From NCBI RefSeq assembly GCF_008244685.1, contig NZ_VTFT01000001.1:2211248-2275247 (forward strand): DNA of 64,000 nucleotides. Direction: 5' to 3'. Shown here piece by piece: positions 37,625 through 47,200 of the stretch. This DNA is from Luteimonas viscosa. Its GTDB lineage: Bacteria; Pseudomonadota; Gammaproteobacteria; Xanthomonadales; Xanthomonadaceae. The notes under the pieces were generated by a model, which saw only the letters and a list, made by a program, of their open reading frames with translations, searched no databases and was not told the origin of the DNA. Each line of letters starts with the position of its first letter. Within the stretch, counting starts at the first letter, position 1. The position numbers were made by a program, and so were the translations under genes.

Positions 37625-38011
37625 ATGAGAATGTCCCCGGCCTCGTTGCTCGATGCCTCTGCGATCGGCCTGTCCGGCCTGTGCCTGGCCCATTGCCTGC
37701 TGCTGCCGGTGGGGGCGGCCATGCTCCCTGCGCTGGCCGCGGCGGCCGAGGCCGAGTGGTTGCACCTGCTGTTCGTGGCCATCGCGCTGCCCCTGGCCAT
37801 GGTGGCGCTGGGTCGTGCGCACCGGCGACGCCCGCTGCCCGGGGCCCTGTGGCTGCTCGCCGCGAGCGGCCTGGCGGGTTTGCTGGCGGGGGCCATCGGC
37901 TGGCCGGCGCATGCCCTGGAGACGCCGTCGACCATCGCCGGCAGCCTGCTGCTGGCCGCCGCCCACGGCTGGAACTGGCGGCGGCGGCCGCATCCCGCCT
38001 GCGACGGCTGA
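37625..38011 (+). CDS. MerC-domain membrane protein
   Basis: 128 residues with four predicted membrane segments. The N-terminal region LSGLCLAHCLLLPVGAAML holds the Cys-x-x-x-Cys motif (CLAHC) expected for MerC metal-binding proteins. WRRRPHPACDG is a short cytoplasmic or periplasmic tail with a third Cys. MerC proteins carry mercury in mer operons; chromosomal members without mer genes, like this one, are better seen as general thiol-metal transporters. A Zur-like site in its promoter suggests a zinc link. Confidence 0.82.
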   Translation: MRMSPASLLDASAIGLSGLCLAHCLLLPVGAAMLPALAAAAEAEWLHLLFVAIALPLAMVALGRAHRRRPLPGALWLLAASGLAGLLAGAIGWPAHALETPSTIAGSLLLAAAHGWNWRRRPHPACDG

Positions 38012-38293
38012 GGGCGGCGGTCGATTCCCTTCTCCCTCCGGGAGGTGGCCTGCGCCGCCGGATCAGGGTGCGGCGGAGCGGGCCTGGCCCGGACGCCGTG
38101 CAGGTCCTGCGCCGACCCGTCGTGTCGGGGCTGTCGTTCGCCTCGCGCCCCGGACCCTCGCCCGTCCCCTTTCCCCCGGGGAGAAGAGCGCGACCCTGGG
38201 CGGGGGCCGGACGCCGATCGCACCTTGGGCGAAACGGAGGCTCCCGCCGGGAAACCCGAGCGGGCCTGCCAGAGGTCGGGGAATCCGGCGTCG
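38012..38293. repeat. Gap with degenerate REP-like sequence
   Basis: Begins with CCCTTCTCCCTCCGGGAGG near 38027, a diverged half of the 3191-3321 family. The mirrored CCCGTCCCCTTTCCCCCGGG lies near 38160. Similarity to the other copies is low; no gene is evident. Confidence 0.45.
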
Positions 38294-40072
38294 CTAGAGG
38301 TCCAGCCCCACCAGCAGCGGATCGTGGTCCGAGCTGCGCCACGGATTTCCCACAGGATCGCCGGAATTTGCGGCGCGATGGCCGACGTTCGGCTCGTCGG
38401 CGTTGCTGGACCATGTCGCCGCGCCCGCCAGCCGGGCCGCCAGCGCGGGGCTGAGCAGGGCGTGGTCCAGGCGTCCGGCCTGGCCGTCGAACACGTAGCT
38501 GTAGGCACCCTCCACGCTCGCCACGTCCATCGCGTCCCGCCAGCCGTGCCGGCGCAACAGGCGCAGCGGATCCTCCTCGGCGTACGCGTTCATATCCCCG
38601 ACGATTGCCACAAGATCGCTTCCTGTTCGTGTGGGATCGCGCTCCAGCCACGCCAGCAGCCGGCGCGCCGATTCGACCCGGGTCGCGTTCCAGCAGGCCT
38701 GGCCGTCGCCCTGGTCGCGGTCCGCCCCTTCGGCTTCCCTGCAGCCCTTGGACTTGAAGTGGTTGGCCACGACCACGAAGGCCGGGCCCGCGTCGCGGCC
38801 GGCCGCGACCGGCACGAAGCCCTGCGCCAGCGGCACCCGGCTGCGCGCGCCGAACGGGCCGTCCTCCAGCATCGCCGGGGCGCCGACCGGCCGCAGCCGC
38901 GACGCCCGGTAGACCAGCCCCACCCGGATCGCGTCGTCGCCCGGTCCCTGCCCGCTGTCGACGAAGCGCCAGTCGTCGCCGCCGGCATTGAGCGCGTCGA
39001 CCAGCTGGGCGATGCTCGAGTCCGGCCCGTAGCCGTCGTTCTCCAGTTCCATCAGCGCGGCCACGTGGGGATCGAGCGCGCGGATCGTCGCCACCAGGCG
39101 GCCCAGCTGGGCCTCGAGCTGCGCCGGCGTGCGCGCGCCGCGCTCGGTCGGAAAGCCGCCGCCGCGGCCATCGCCGTTGAACAGGTTCTGCAGGTTGAAC
39201 GCGGCCAGGCGCACCGTGCCTGCGACGGTGGGCGGCGCCGGGCGCGGCGCCGGTTCGATCCGCGGCGCCGCGGTCAGCTGCAGCCGCACGTCGCCCCAGC
39301 GCTGGTCGACGATGCCCTCGACGCCGGTCACCAGGCTGCCCGAGCGCGGCGGCGGCCGTCCTTCGAGATACCAGACCTCGCGCGGGTCCTCGCGCGCCAT
39401 CGCGTCGTCGAGCAGCAGCCGGCGGCGGGCATTGCCGGCGGCGATGCGCTCGGCTTCCGGGCCGGGCGGGGCCAGTTCGGTCGGCGTGAACAGGCGGCCG
39501 TCGAAAGCCGCATGCAGCACCCCCCGGCGCGAAAGCTCGTGCTGGCCGCCGATGGTGAGCGGGGCGTCGATGCGGACGCGCATGCCTTCGTAGCGCTCCC
39601 AGTCGTCGGGCGCGGCGGCGAGCACCACCGGCGCGACCTCGCCGCGCCCCACGACCTCGATCGCCTCCGCCTGCAGCGTGGTCAGCGTGCCGCGCGTCCG
39701 CTCGCCGTGCTCGACCACCCGCCCGCGCACGCGCACCCGGTCGCCGGTGCGCAGTTGCGCCGGTTCGTCGGCCACCACGAACACCGCGTCGGAGGTGGCT
39801 TCGTCGCCGTCGCCGGCGTCCTGCACGAACCAGCCGCCCAGCCCGCGTGCGAAATTGCCGGTGACCACGCCCTCGACGGCGACGGTCTCGTCGAGCAGGG
39901 GACTGGCGGGACCGGCGCCCTGCACCGTGCCGATGGCGACCACGCCGTCGTCGCGCGGCGCGGCCGACGGATCGGACGGCGGCGTCTCGCAGGCGGCGAG
40001 CAGGCCGGCGGCCAGGAGCAGGAGGGTGCGGGGCAGGGCGGTCGAACGGGCGGGCGGGGCAGGAGCGGGCAT
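38294..40072 (-). CDS. ExeM/NucH-family extracellular endonuclease, lipoprotein
   Basis: 592 residues. A signal sequence with lipobox LLAAC (Cys28) indicates lipid anchoring. An OB-like domain (TVAVEGVVTGNFARGLGGWF) precedes the endonuclease/exonuclease/phosphatase domain: RLAAFNLQNLFNG, VAALMELENDGYGPDSSI, FVVVANHFKSKGC, VAIVGDMNAYAEEDPL and SSDHDPLLVGLDL carry the catalytic Asn, Glu and His-Asp residues. ExeM-type enzymes degrade extracellular DNA. ATG 40072 is chosen to give the signal sequence; the frame is open further upstream without support. Confidence 0.92.
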   Translation of the reverse strand: MPAPAPPARSTALPRTLLLLAAGLLAACETPPSDPSAAPRDDGVVAIGTVQGAGPASPLLDETVAVEGVVTGNFARGLGGWFVQDAGDGDEATSDAVFVVADEPAQLRTGDRVRVRGRVVEHGERTRGTLTTLQAEAIEVVGRGEVAPVVLAAAPDDWERYEGMRVRIDAPLTIGGQHELSRRGVLHAAFDGRLFTPTELAPPGPEAERIAAGNARRRLLLDDAMAREDPREVWYLEGRPPPRSGSLVTGVEGIVDQRWGDVRLQLTAAPRIEPAPRPAPPTVAGTVRLAAFNLQNLFNGDGRGGGFPTERGARTPAQLEAQLGRLVATIRALDPHVAALMELENDGYGPDSSIAQLVDALNAGGDDWRFVDSGQGPGDDAIRVGLVYRASRLRPVGAPAMLEDGPFGARSRVPLAQGFVPVAAGRDAGPAFVVVANHFKSKGCREAEGADRDQGDGQACWNATRVESARRLLAWLERDPTRTGSDLVAIVGDMNAYAEEDPLRLLRRHGWRDAMDVASVEGAYSYVFDGQAGRLDHALLSPALAARLAGAATWSSNADEPNVGHRAANSGDPVGNPWRSSDHDPLLVGLDL

Positions 40073-40151
40073 GCGCGTTTCCGGATTCGCGGGGCACGGA
40101 CACGACAACGCCGCCCGGAGGCGGCGTCGTGGGACCGCGGCGGCGGCCAGC

Positions 40152-40667
40152 TTACTGCAGGTTGTCGAGCATCCAGTCGACGGTGGCCTGCACCTGCTCG
40201 TCGGTCAGCGCAGGATTGCCGCCCTTCGCCGGCATCACCCCGGCATTGCCGGTGAAGCCCTCGATCGAATGCCGGTACAGCGTGTCCTTGCCCTGGGCGA
40301 TGCGGGCCGCCCACTGCGCGGTGACCAGGGTCGGCGCGCCGCCGGCGCCCGAAGCATGGCAGCCCGAGCACAGGTTCTGGTACACCACCGAGCCGTCGAG
40401 CGTGCCGCCATAGGCCACCTGCGAGGCGGCGGCCGCCGCGGCCGCCGCCGCCGCCGCGGCCTGGGCGGCGGCGCCGGTGCTGCCGGCGTAGACCGCGCCG
40501 ACCGGGGCGATGCGGTACTCGGTGCGCTTGGCGGCGGCAGGGTCGACCTCCGGCGGCAGCGCGCGATGCAGGAAGGCGGCGCCGATGATCAGGCCCAGCG
40601 TGACCAGGACCAGGAAGCCGATCACCATCGAAAAGCGCTTGAGGAACTCGAGGTCGTAATTGCGCAC
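40152..40667 (-). CDS. Cytochrome c5-family protein, membrane-anchored
   Basis: 171 residues starting from GTG. One N-terminal membrane helix (about 13-33) anchors it. Then a linker and a striking alanine tract of 16 residues (66-81), probably a rigid spacer helix. The c-type haem motif is Cys100-SG-Cys103-His104, and the axial Met is probably in NAGVMPAKGG. It shuttles electrons in respiratory chains, most likely to a terminal oxidase. A hairpin GCCGCC/GGCGGC at 40112-40123 after the stop lacks a clear T run. Confidence 0.9.
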   Translation of the reverse strand: MRNYDLEFLKRFSMVIGFLVLVTLGLIIGAAFLHRALPPEVDPAAAKRTEYRIAPVGAVYAGSTGAAAQAAAAAAAAAAAASQVAYGGTLDGSVVYQNLCSGCHASGAGGAPTLVTAQWAARIAQGKDTLYRHSIEGFTGNAGVMPAKGGNPALTDEQVQATVDWMLDNLQ

Positions 40668-40826
40668 GAAAACACCCTTGGCAAGCGGCCGACGGAGCCG
40701 CAGCTAGCGCGGAAGTATAAACGCCAAACTCCGCCCGACCACCCGGGGCGCCGGTACCGGCCGCCGTCACCGGCGCGCGGGTGGCGTATCGGGGCCTGCG
40801 ACCGGTTCCTGCACAATGCCCGGGGC

Positions 40827-43800
40827 ATGCACACCCACGCCCGGACCGACTTCCGCCTCTACCACTCCAACGCGCTGGACGTGCTGGCCGGGCTGCTCGC
40901 CAGCGAGCTGCGCACCCCGGCGCCGGGGCAGGGCCCGCTGGAGCCGGACGTGGTGCTGATCCCGCAGGTGGCGCTGCGCCGCTGGCTGCAGGCCACCCTG
41001 GCCCAGGCGCACGGGGTGTCGGCCAATCTGGAATTCCTGACGCCGGGCGAATTCGTGCAGCGCGCGCTGGACGCCAACGTGCCGGGCAAGGGCGAGGACC
41101 TCGACGCCGCCGCGCTGCGCTGGCGCATCCACGCCGCACTGGCCGACCCGGCCTTGCTGCGCGAGCGCGCGCTGCAGCCGCTGCGCGCCTACCTGGAAGG
41201 CGCGCCCGATCCGCTCAAGGCCTGGACGCTGTCTGGCGAGCTCGCGCAGGCCTTCGAGAAGTACAAGGCCTGGCGCCGCGAATGGCTGCTGGCCTGGGAG
41301 GCCGGGGAGGCGCCGCGCGATCCGCAGGCCGCGCTGTGGCGGCGCGTGGCCGGCGGCACGCAGCATCGCGCGCGCCGCATCCACGAGTATCTGGAGGGTT
41401 TCGCCGCACCGGATGCGCCGCTGCCGGATGGACTGCCGAAGCGTCTGTTCGCCTTCGCCATCCTCAACGTCTCGCCCGATGTGCTGCGCGTGGTCGCCAC
41501 CCAGGCGCGCGTGGGCACGCTGCACTTCTACGTGCCCTCGCCCAGCCGCGACTACTGGGGCGACCTGCAGCGCGTGCGTGGCGGCGACCCCGGGGCCGCG
41601 GCCGGCGAGAACCCGCTGCTGCGCGCCTGGGGCGCGGCCGGGCGCGACTTCATGGCGCTGCTGGGCGGCTACGAGGTGGTGCACCCGGACATCGAGGTTC
41701 GCGGCGATGCCGATCCGGGCGAGGGCGGCGGCGCGCTGGCCGGCAGCCTGCTGCGACGGCTGCAGTCGGACCTGTTCCACCGTCGCCCGGTGCCGCCGCC
41801 TGCACCGACCGCCGCGGATCCGCGCACCCGCCTGCCGGCACTGCGCCGCGACGATCCCAGTCTGCAGGTGCACGCCTGCCACACCCGCCTGCGCGAACTG
41901 CAGGTGCTGCACGACCAGCTGCGCGCGCTGTTCGAGGATCCGCGCTTCGACCCGCCGCTGCAGCCGCGCGAGGTCGCGGTGCTGGCGCCCGACATCGATC
42001 CCTACCTGCCGTACCTCGACGCCGTGTTCGGCGGCCGCGGCCGCGGCGATGCCGGCTTCAATCAGGCGATTCCCTGGGCCGTCGCCGACGCCAGTCCGCT
42101 GGCCGGCGAACCGCTGGCCGACGTCTTCCTGCGCCTGCTGGCGTTGCCGGTGGCGCGCTTCGGCCTGGTGGAAACGCTGGACCTGCTGGCCAGCCCGCCG
42201 CTGGCCGAGGCCGCGAACCTCGATGCCGCCGCCTTCGACCGCCTGCACGCCTGGCTGCACGCGGCCGGCGCGCGCTGGGGCCTCGATGGCGCGCACCGCG
42301 CGCGCCTGGACGCGCCGGACGACGATGCCTACACCTGGGCCTTCGCGCTCGACCGCCTGCTGCTCGGCCACGCCACCGGCAGCGACGCGCCGATCGCCAC
42401 CGCCGGCGGGCAGCTGGTCGCGCCGATGCCGGAACTCGAAGGCAGTGCGCTCGATGCGCTCGACACCCTCGTGCGCCTGCTGCGCGTGCTCGCGCGCCAC
42501 GCCCGCGTGCTGGACGAAGCGCTGACGCCCGAGGGCTGGCGCGAGCGCCTGCTCGGCCTGCTCGATGCGCTGCTGACGCGTCCGCCCGAGTCGTCGAACA
42601 CCCGCCGCGCGCTCGACCGCCTGCGCAGCCTGATCGACGCCTTCGCCGCCGACGCGCATCGCGCCGGCGTCGACACGCCGGTGCCGGCCGAGATCGTGCG
42701 CGCCCACTTCGCCGCCGCGCTGTCGGAGGCCGACACCCGCGCGCCGCTGCTCACCGGCGGCGTCAGCATCGCGCGCATGGTGCCGATGCGCCTGCTGCCG
42801 TTCCGCGTGATCTGCCTGCTGGGCATGGACGACGGTGCGTTCCCGCGGCGCGATCCGGGCGGCGGGATCGACCGGCTGGCGTCCGATGTCGCCAGGGGTC
42901 TGCGCCTGCGCGGGGACCGCTCCACCCGCGACGACGACCGGTTCCTGTTCCTGCAGCTGTTCGCCGCCGCGCAGGACGTGTTCTACGTCAGCTACCAGGG
43001 CGCCGACCCGCGCGACGGCAGCGTGCGCGAACCCTCGGTGCTGGTGGCCGACCTGCTGGCCGCGGCCGATGCGCAGCACGTACCCGAAGCGAACGCGGGC
43101 GAGGCGCTGGTGGTGCGGCATCCGCTGCAGCCGTTCGCGCCGGCCGCATTCGGCGGCAGCGACGAGCCGCGGCGCTTTTCCTACAGCGCGCAGTGGTGGC
43201 CCGCGGCCGCGCAGCCGATGGCGAAGCGTACGCCGCTGCCGGCATGGTTCGATGGCGAGGCGTTGGCTGCGCCGGACGATGGCGAAGCCGCGGGTGCCGT
43301 CGCTGCCGACGGTTCCGGAATCAAAGGCGCAAGTGCGTCCGCCGCAGCGACCACGCTCACGCTGGACGAACTGCGCCGCTTCCTGCAGTCGCCGGCCGAC
43401 ACCTTCCTGCGCCAGCGCCTGGGCCTGCGGCTGGCCGAAGTCGAAGAGGTCGACGAGGACGTCGAGCCGCTGCTGGCGCCGGGCCGCGGCATCGCGCGCC
43501 AGGTGCTGCAGCAGGCGGTGTTCGATGCGGTGCTGCGCGGCGAAGACGATGCCACCACCCACGCCCGGCTGCGCGCGCGCGGCCTGCTGCCGTCCGGGCC
43601 GCTGGGGCATCGCGCGCTGGAGCAGATGCGCGCACAGGTCGATCCCTACGCGCTCGCCTTCGGCGGATGGCGCGGCGATGCGACCCCGGAATCCCATCGC
43701 CTGGACGTACCGCTCGACGAGGTGAGCCTGCAGGGCCGCATCGCCGACGTCTACGACAAGGGCATCGTGCGCGTGCGCTTCGATCCACCCGCCGGCCGCT

Positions 43801-44291
43801 CGGCGATCCGCAACGGCCTCGACTGGCTGCTGGCGAGCGCCGCCGGCCTGGCCAGGCCGCTGGTGGAATTCCACGAGGATCGCGAACGCGGCGCCGGCCC
43901 GCATGAGCGCGACCCGCTCGATCCGGCGCAGGCGCGCGCAGTGCTGCGCATGCTCGTCGCCCTGCGCGAACGCGGCCTGCGCAGCCCGTTGCCGTTCGCC
44001 CCCTACAGCGGCTGGGAATTCTTCCGCGCCGACGACATGCGCAAGGGCCTCGAGGCCGCGGCGAAGAAGTGGCACGGCAGCGACTTCAACTGGGGCGAGA
44101 GCAGCAGCGAAGCCCTGCGCCTGGCGCTGCGCGGCCGCGACCCTTTCAGCGACGAAGCCACGCAGGTTGCCTTCATCGACCTCACGATGGGCATCTACCT
44201 GGCGGTGGTGGAGGGCAAGCTCTACGCCGGCACCGACCCGACAGCGTTGCACGCGATCGCCGACGCACTCGACCTGGAGGAGGCCGAATGA
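40827..44291 (+). CDS. recC: Exodeoxyribonuclease V subunit gamma, RecC
   Basis: 1154 residues. RecC holds the RecBCD complex together and reads Chi. The N-terminal region reads FRLYHSNALDVLAGLLASEL, a typical RecC beginning. Further matches are NLEFLTPGEFVQRAL, LQVHACHTRLRELQVLHDQL, GVSIARMVPMRLLPFRVICL with MDDGAFPRRD, and the inactive nuclease-like C-terminus. ATG 40827 starts the conserved part; the frame is open upstream for 383 codons but that part is antisense to the cytochrome and nuclease genes. recB begins 4 bp before its end. Confidence 0.95.
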   Translation: MHTHARTDFRLYHSNALDVLAGLLASELRTPAPGQGPLEPDVVLIPQVALRRWLQATLAQAHGVSANLEFLTPGEFVQRALDANVPGKGEDLDAAALRWRIHAALADPALLRERALQPLRAYLEGAPDPLKAWTLSGELAQAFEKYKAWRREWLLAWEAGEAPRDPQAALWRRVAGGTQHRARRIHEYLEGFAAPDAPLPDGLPKRLFAFAILNVSPDVLRVVATQARVGTLHFYVPSPSRDYWGDLQRVRGGDPGAAAGENPLLRAWGAAGRDFMALLGGYEVVHPDIEVRGDADPGEGGGALAGSLLRRLQSDLFHRRPVPPPAPTAADPRTRLPALRRDDPSLQVHACHTRLRELQVLHDQLRALFEDPRFDPPLQPREVAVLAPDIDPYLPYLDAVFGGRGRGDAGFNQAIPWAVADASPLAGEPLADVFLRLLALPVARFGLVETLDLLASPPLAEAANLDAAAFDRLHAWLHAAGARWGLDGAHRARLDAPDDDAYTWAFALDRLLLGHATGSDAPIATAGGQLVAPMPELEGSALDALDTLVRLLRVLARHARVLDEALTPEGWRERLLGLLDALLTRPPESSNTRRALDRLRSLIDAFAADAHRAGVDTPVPAEIVRAHFAAALSEADTRAPLLTGGVSIARMVPMRLLPFRVICLLGMDDGAFPRRDPGGGIDRLASDVARGLRLRGDRSTRDDDRFLFLQLFAAAQDVFYVSYQGADPRDGSVREPSVLVADLLAAADAQHVPEANAGEALVVRHPLQPFAPAAFGGSDEPRRFSYSAQWWPAAAQPMAKRTPLPAWFDGEALAAPDDGEAAGAVAADGSGIKGASASAAATTLTLDELRRFLQSPADTFLRQRLGLRLAEVEEVDEDVEPLLAPGRGIARQVLQQAVFDAVLRGEDDATTHARLRARGLLPSGPLGHRALEQMRAQVDPYALAFGGWRGDATPESHRLDVPLDEVSLQGRIADVYDKGIVRVRFDPPAGRSAIRNGLDWLLASAAGLARPLVEFHEDRERGAGPHERDPLDPAQARAVLRMLVALRERGLRSPLPFAPYSGWEFFRADDMRKGLEAAAKKWHGSDFNWGESSSEALRLALRGRDPFSDEATQVAFIDLTMGIYLAVVEGKLYAGTDPTALHAIADALDLEEAE

Positions 44292-47200
44292 GCGTCGCCT
44301 CCTCCACGCCCGCGCCGGTGCGCGACCTCTACCTCGACCTCGCGCTCGATGGCGTGCACGCCATCGAAGCCTCCGCCGGCACCGGCAAGACCTACACCCT
44401 CGCCACCCTGGTGGTGCGCCTGGTGGTCGAGCGCGGCCTGCGCGTGGGCCAGGTGCTGGCCGTGACCTTCACCGAAGCGGCCACGCAGGAGCTGCGCAAG
44501 CGCATCCGCGAACGTCTGCTGCTGGCCGGCGAACTGGTCGGCGCGCCGCCCGCCAGCGATGACACGCCCGAAGCCGCGCTCACCCGCAACGTCCTCGAAG
44601 GCCACCTCGCGCGCGGCACCGAAACCGCCGAGGCCCTGCGCCGCCGGCTGCACGCCGCCGCGAACGACATCGACCTCGCCGCCATCTTCACCATCCACGG
44701 CTTCTGCGCGCGCGTGCTGCGCGAGCATGCGCTGGAAGCGGGCCAGGCCTTCGACGCGCCCGAGCTGCTCACCAGCGACGCGCCGCTGTACGAATCGATC
44801 GCCGCCGACCTGTGGCGCGCGCATGGCCGCGGCAGCGAGTCCGCCGACGACCTGCTCGCGCTGTGGCCGGGCGGCCCGGCCGCACTCGCCGGCGACCTGC
44901 CGCTGCTGGTGCGCGAACGCACGCTGCGCCCCGCGCTCGATGAGCTGCCCGACGACCCCGCGCCGCGCCTGCACGCCAGCGGCGAAGCGCTGGCCGACAC
45001 CTTCCGCGCGCACGGCGACGACTTCCGCGCCTCGCTGGTGTCCGCTGTGGAAGGCAAGGTGTTGCATGCCGGCAGCTACAAGCTCGCCTGGATCGGTGAA
45101 CTCTTCGATGCCCTGCACCAGTGGTGCAACGCCAGCGAACGCAAGCTGCCGTTCCAGCATCCCAAGCTGCCGCAGCTCACGCGCGAGACGCTGCAGCTGC
45201 GCACCAGCAAGGCCGGTGCCGGCCGCACGCCCGACTCGCCGGTCTGCGACGCCATCCCCGCCTACCTCGACGCGCTCGCCGCCATGGCCGAATGGCAGGA
45301 TGCGCGCCGCGTCGAGCTGCTGCACCGCCTGCGCTTCGACGCGCGCCAACGCGTCGCCCGCGCCAAGCGCCAGCAGCGCGTGCAGACCTACGACGACCTG
45401 ATCGACCGCGTCGCCGACGCCATCGACGGCCCGCACGCCGCCGACCTGGTGCAGCGCCTGCGCGCCCAGTACGAAGTGGCGCTGGTGGACGAATTCCAGG
45501 ACACCGACGCCCGCCAGTGGCGCATCTTCGACCACGTGTTCGGTGCCGCAAGCGCCGCGCTTCACGGCCAGGCGCCGGCGCTGTTCGTGATCGGCGATCC
45601 CAAGCAGGCGATCTACGGCTTCCGCGGCGGCGACGTCGAGACCTACCTCGCCGCGCGCGAAACCGCATCCGACGCGCCGCCGCTGTCGCAGAACTTCCGC
45701 TCGCGCCCGTCCGTGCTGCGCGCGGTCTCGGCGCTGTACGCGCAGGCGCAGGCCGCGGCGGAAGTGGACGAAAAGATCCCGCCGCCCTTCATCGACACCC
45801 GCATCAGGTTCTACGAAGTGCAGCCCGGTGGCGTGCGCCGCGACGAGGACTTCCAGCGCCACGGCGTACCCGCGCCCGCGCTCACCGTGTGGCGCGCACC
45901 GCTGCCGGACGAGGTCGACAGCAAGGGCAAGCTGAAGCCCTGGAAAGCCGGGCACTCGCGCGAACTCGCCACCAAGGCCTGCGTCGCCGCCATCCACCGC
46001 GTGCTGTTCGACGCGCGCGACGGCAACGCCAGCATCGAAGGCCGCCCCGTGCAGCTCGGCGACATCGCGGTGCTGGTGCGCAGCCACAACGAGGCCACGC
46101 GCATCCGCCACGCGCTGGCGATGGCCGGCATCCCCGCCGTCGCCGCCGGCCGGCAGAGCCTGTTCGCCACGCCCGAGGCGCGCGACCTGCACGCGCTGCT
46201 GCTCGCCCTGCTGCACGGCGCCGACGACGGCCGCCTGCGCATGGCGCTGTCGAGCGTGCTGGTGGGCCTGGACGCCGCCGCCATCGCCGCGCTCGACGAC
46301 GACGGCGAGGCGCTGCGCCACTGGCAGCTCGAGGCCCTGGCCTGGCGCGAACGCCTGCAGCGTGGCGGCCCGCTGGCCCTGGTCAACGCGCTGTGCGCGC
46401 AGCACGCCGGCCGCCTGCTCGGCCTGCTCGACGGCGAGCGCCGCCTCACCAACTACCTGCAGCTGGCCGAAGGGCTGCAGGACGCGCAGGCGCGCGCGCT
46501 GGGCCTGCACGGCCTGGTCGACTGGCTGGCCAACGCCATCGCCGATGCCAACGCCAGCGACGAGAGCCAGCTGCTGCGGCTGGAGTCCGACGCCCGCCGC
46601 GTGCAGGTGGTGACCCTGCACAAGAGCAAGGGCCTGGAATACCCGCTGGTGTTCCTGCCTTTCGCCGCCATCGGTGCGCACGCGCGCCATCCCGGCCAGC
46701 GCGTCGTGGTCAACGACGAGGACGGCCGCGTGCTGCACTGGAAACTGCTGGTCTCGCAGTCCGGCTGGGAGGCGGCCAAGGACGCCTGGCTGATTGCCCA
46801 GCGCGCCGAAGACGCGCGCCTGCTCTACGTCGGCCTCACCCGCGCGCGCCACGCGCTGTGGCTGGCCAGCGGCCTGTTCTGCAATCACGACAGGTCGCCG
46901 CTGCAGCACATGGTGGCGAAACCCGATGCGCTGCAGGCCGCGTTGGGCGACGCGGTCGCCATCGACGACAGCAGCCCGCCCGACAGGTTGCCCTGGCTGC
47001 CACCCGCGTCGACCGACGCCGTGCCGCCCGCGCGCACCGCGCGGCGCGCGCTCGCCAGCGACTGGTGGGTCTACAGCTTCACCCAGCTCGCCAATGCCGA
47101 CGGCCAGGAGGACACGGCGGCCAGCGCCACGCAGCCGGCGGAAGGCGGGCGGGACGAGCCTGCCGGCGAAGTGGATGCGGGCATGGACATGACGGCGCCG

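Noticed and set aside
36864-40103. A 1079-codon open frame covering the hydrolase and running upstream through the merC locus
   Set aside because: Only the last 223 codons resemble a hydrolase; the rest is antisense to merC and out of frame with the nuclease gene.
39678-40826. N-terminal extension of recC
   Set aside because: The upstream part is antisense to the nuclease and cytochrome genes; RecC homology begins at ATG 40827.
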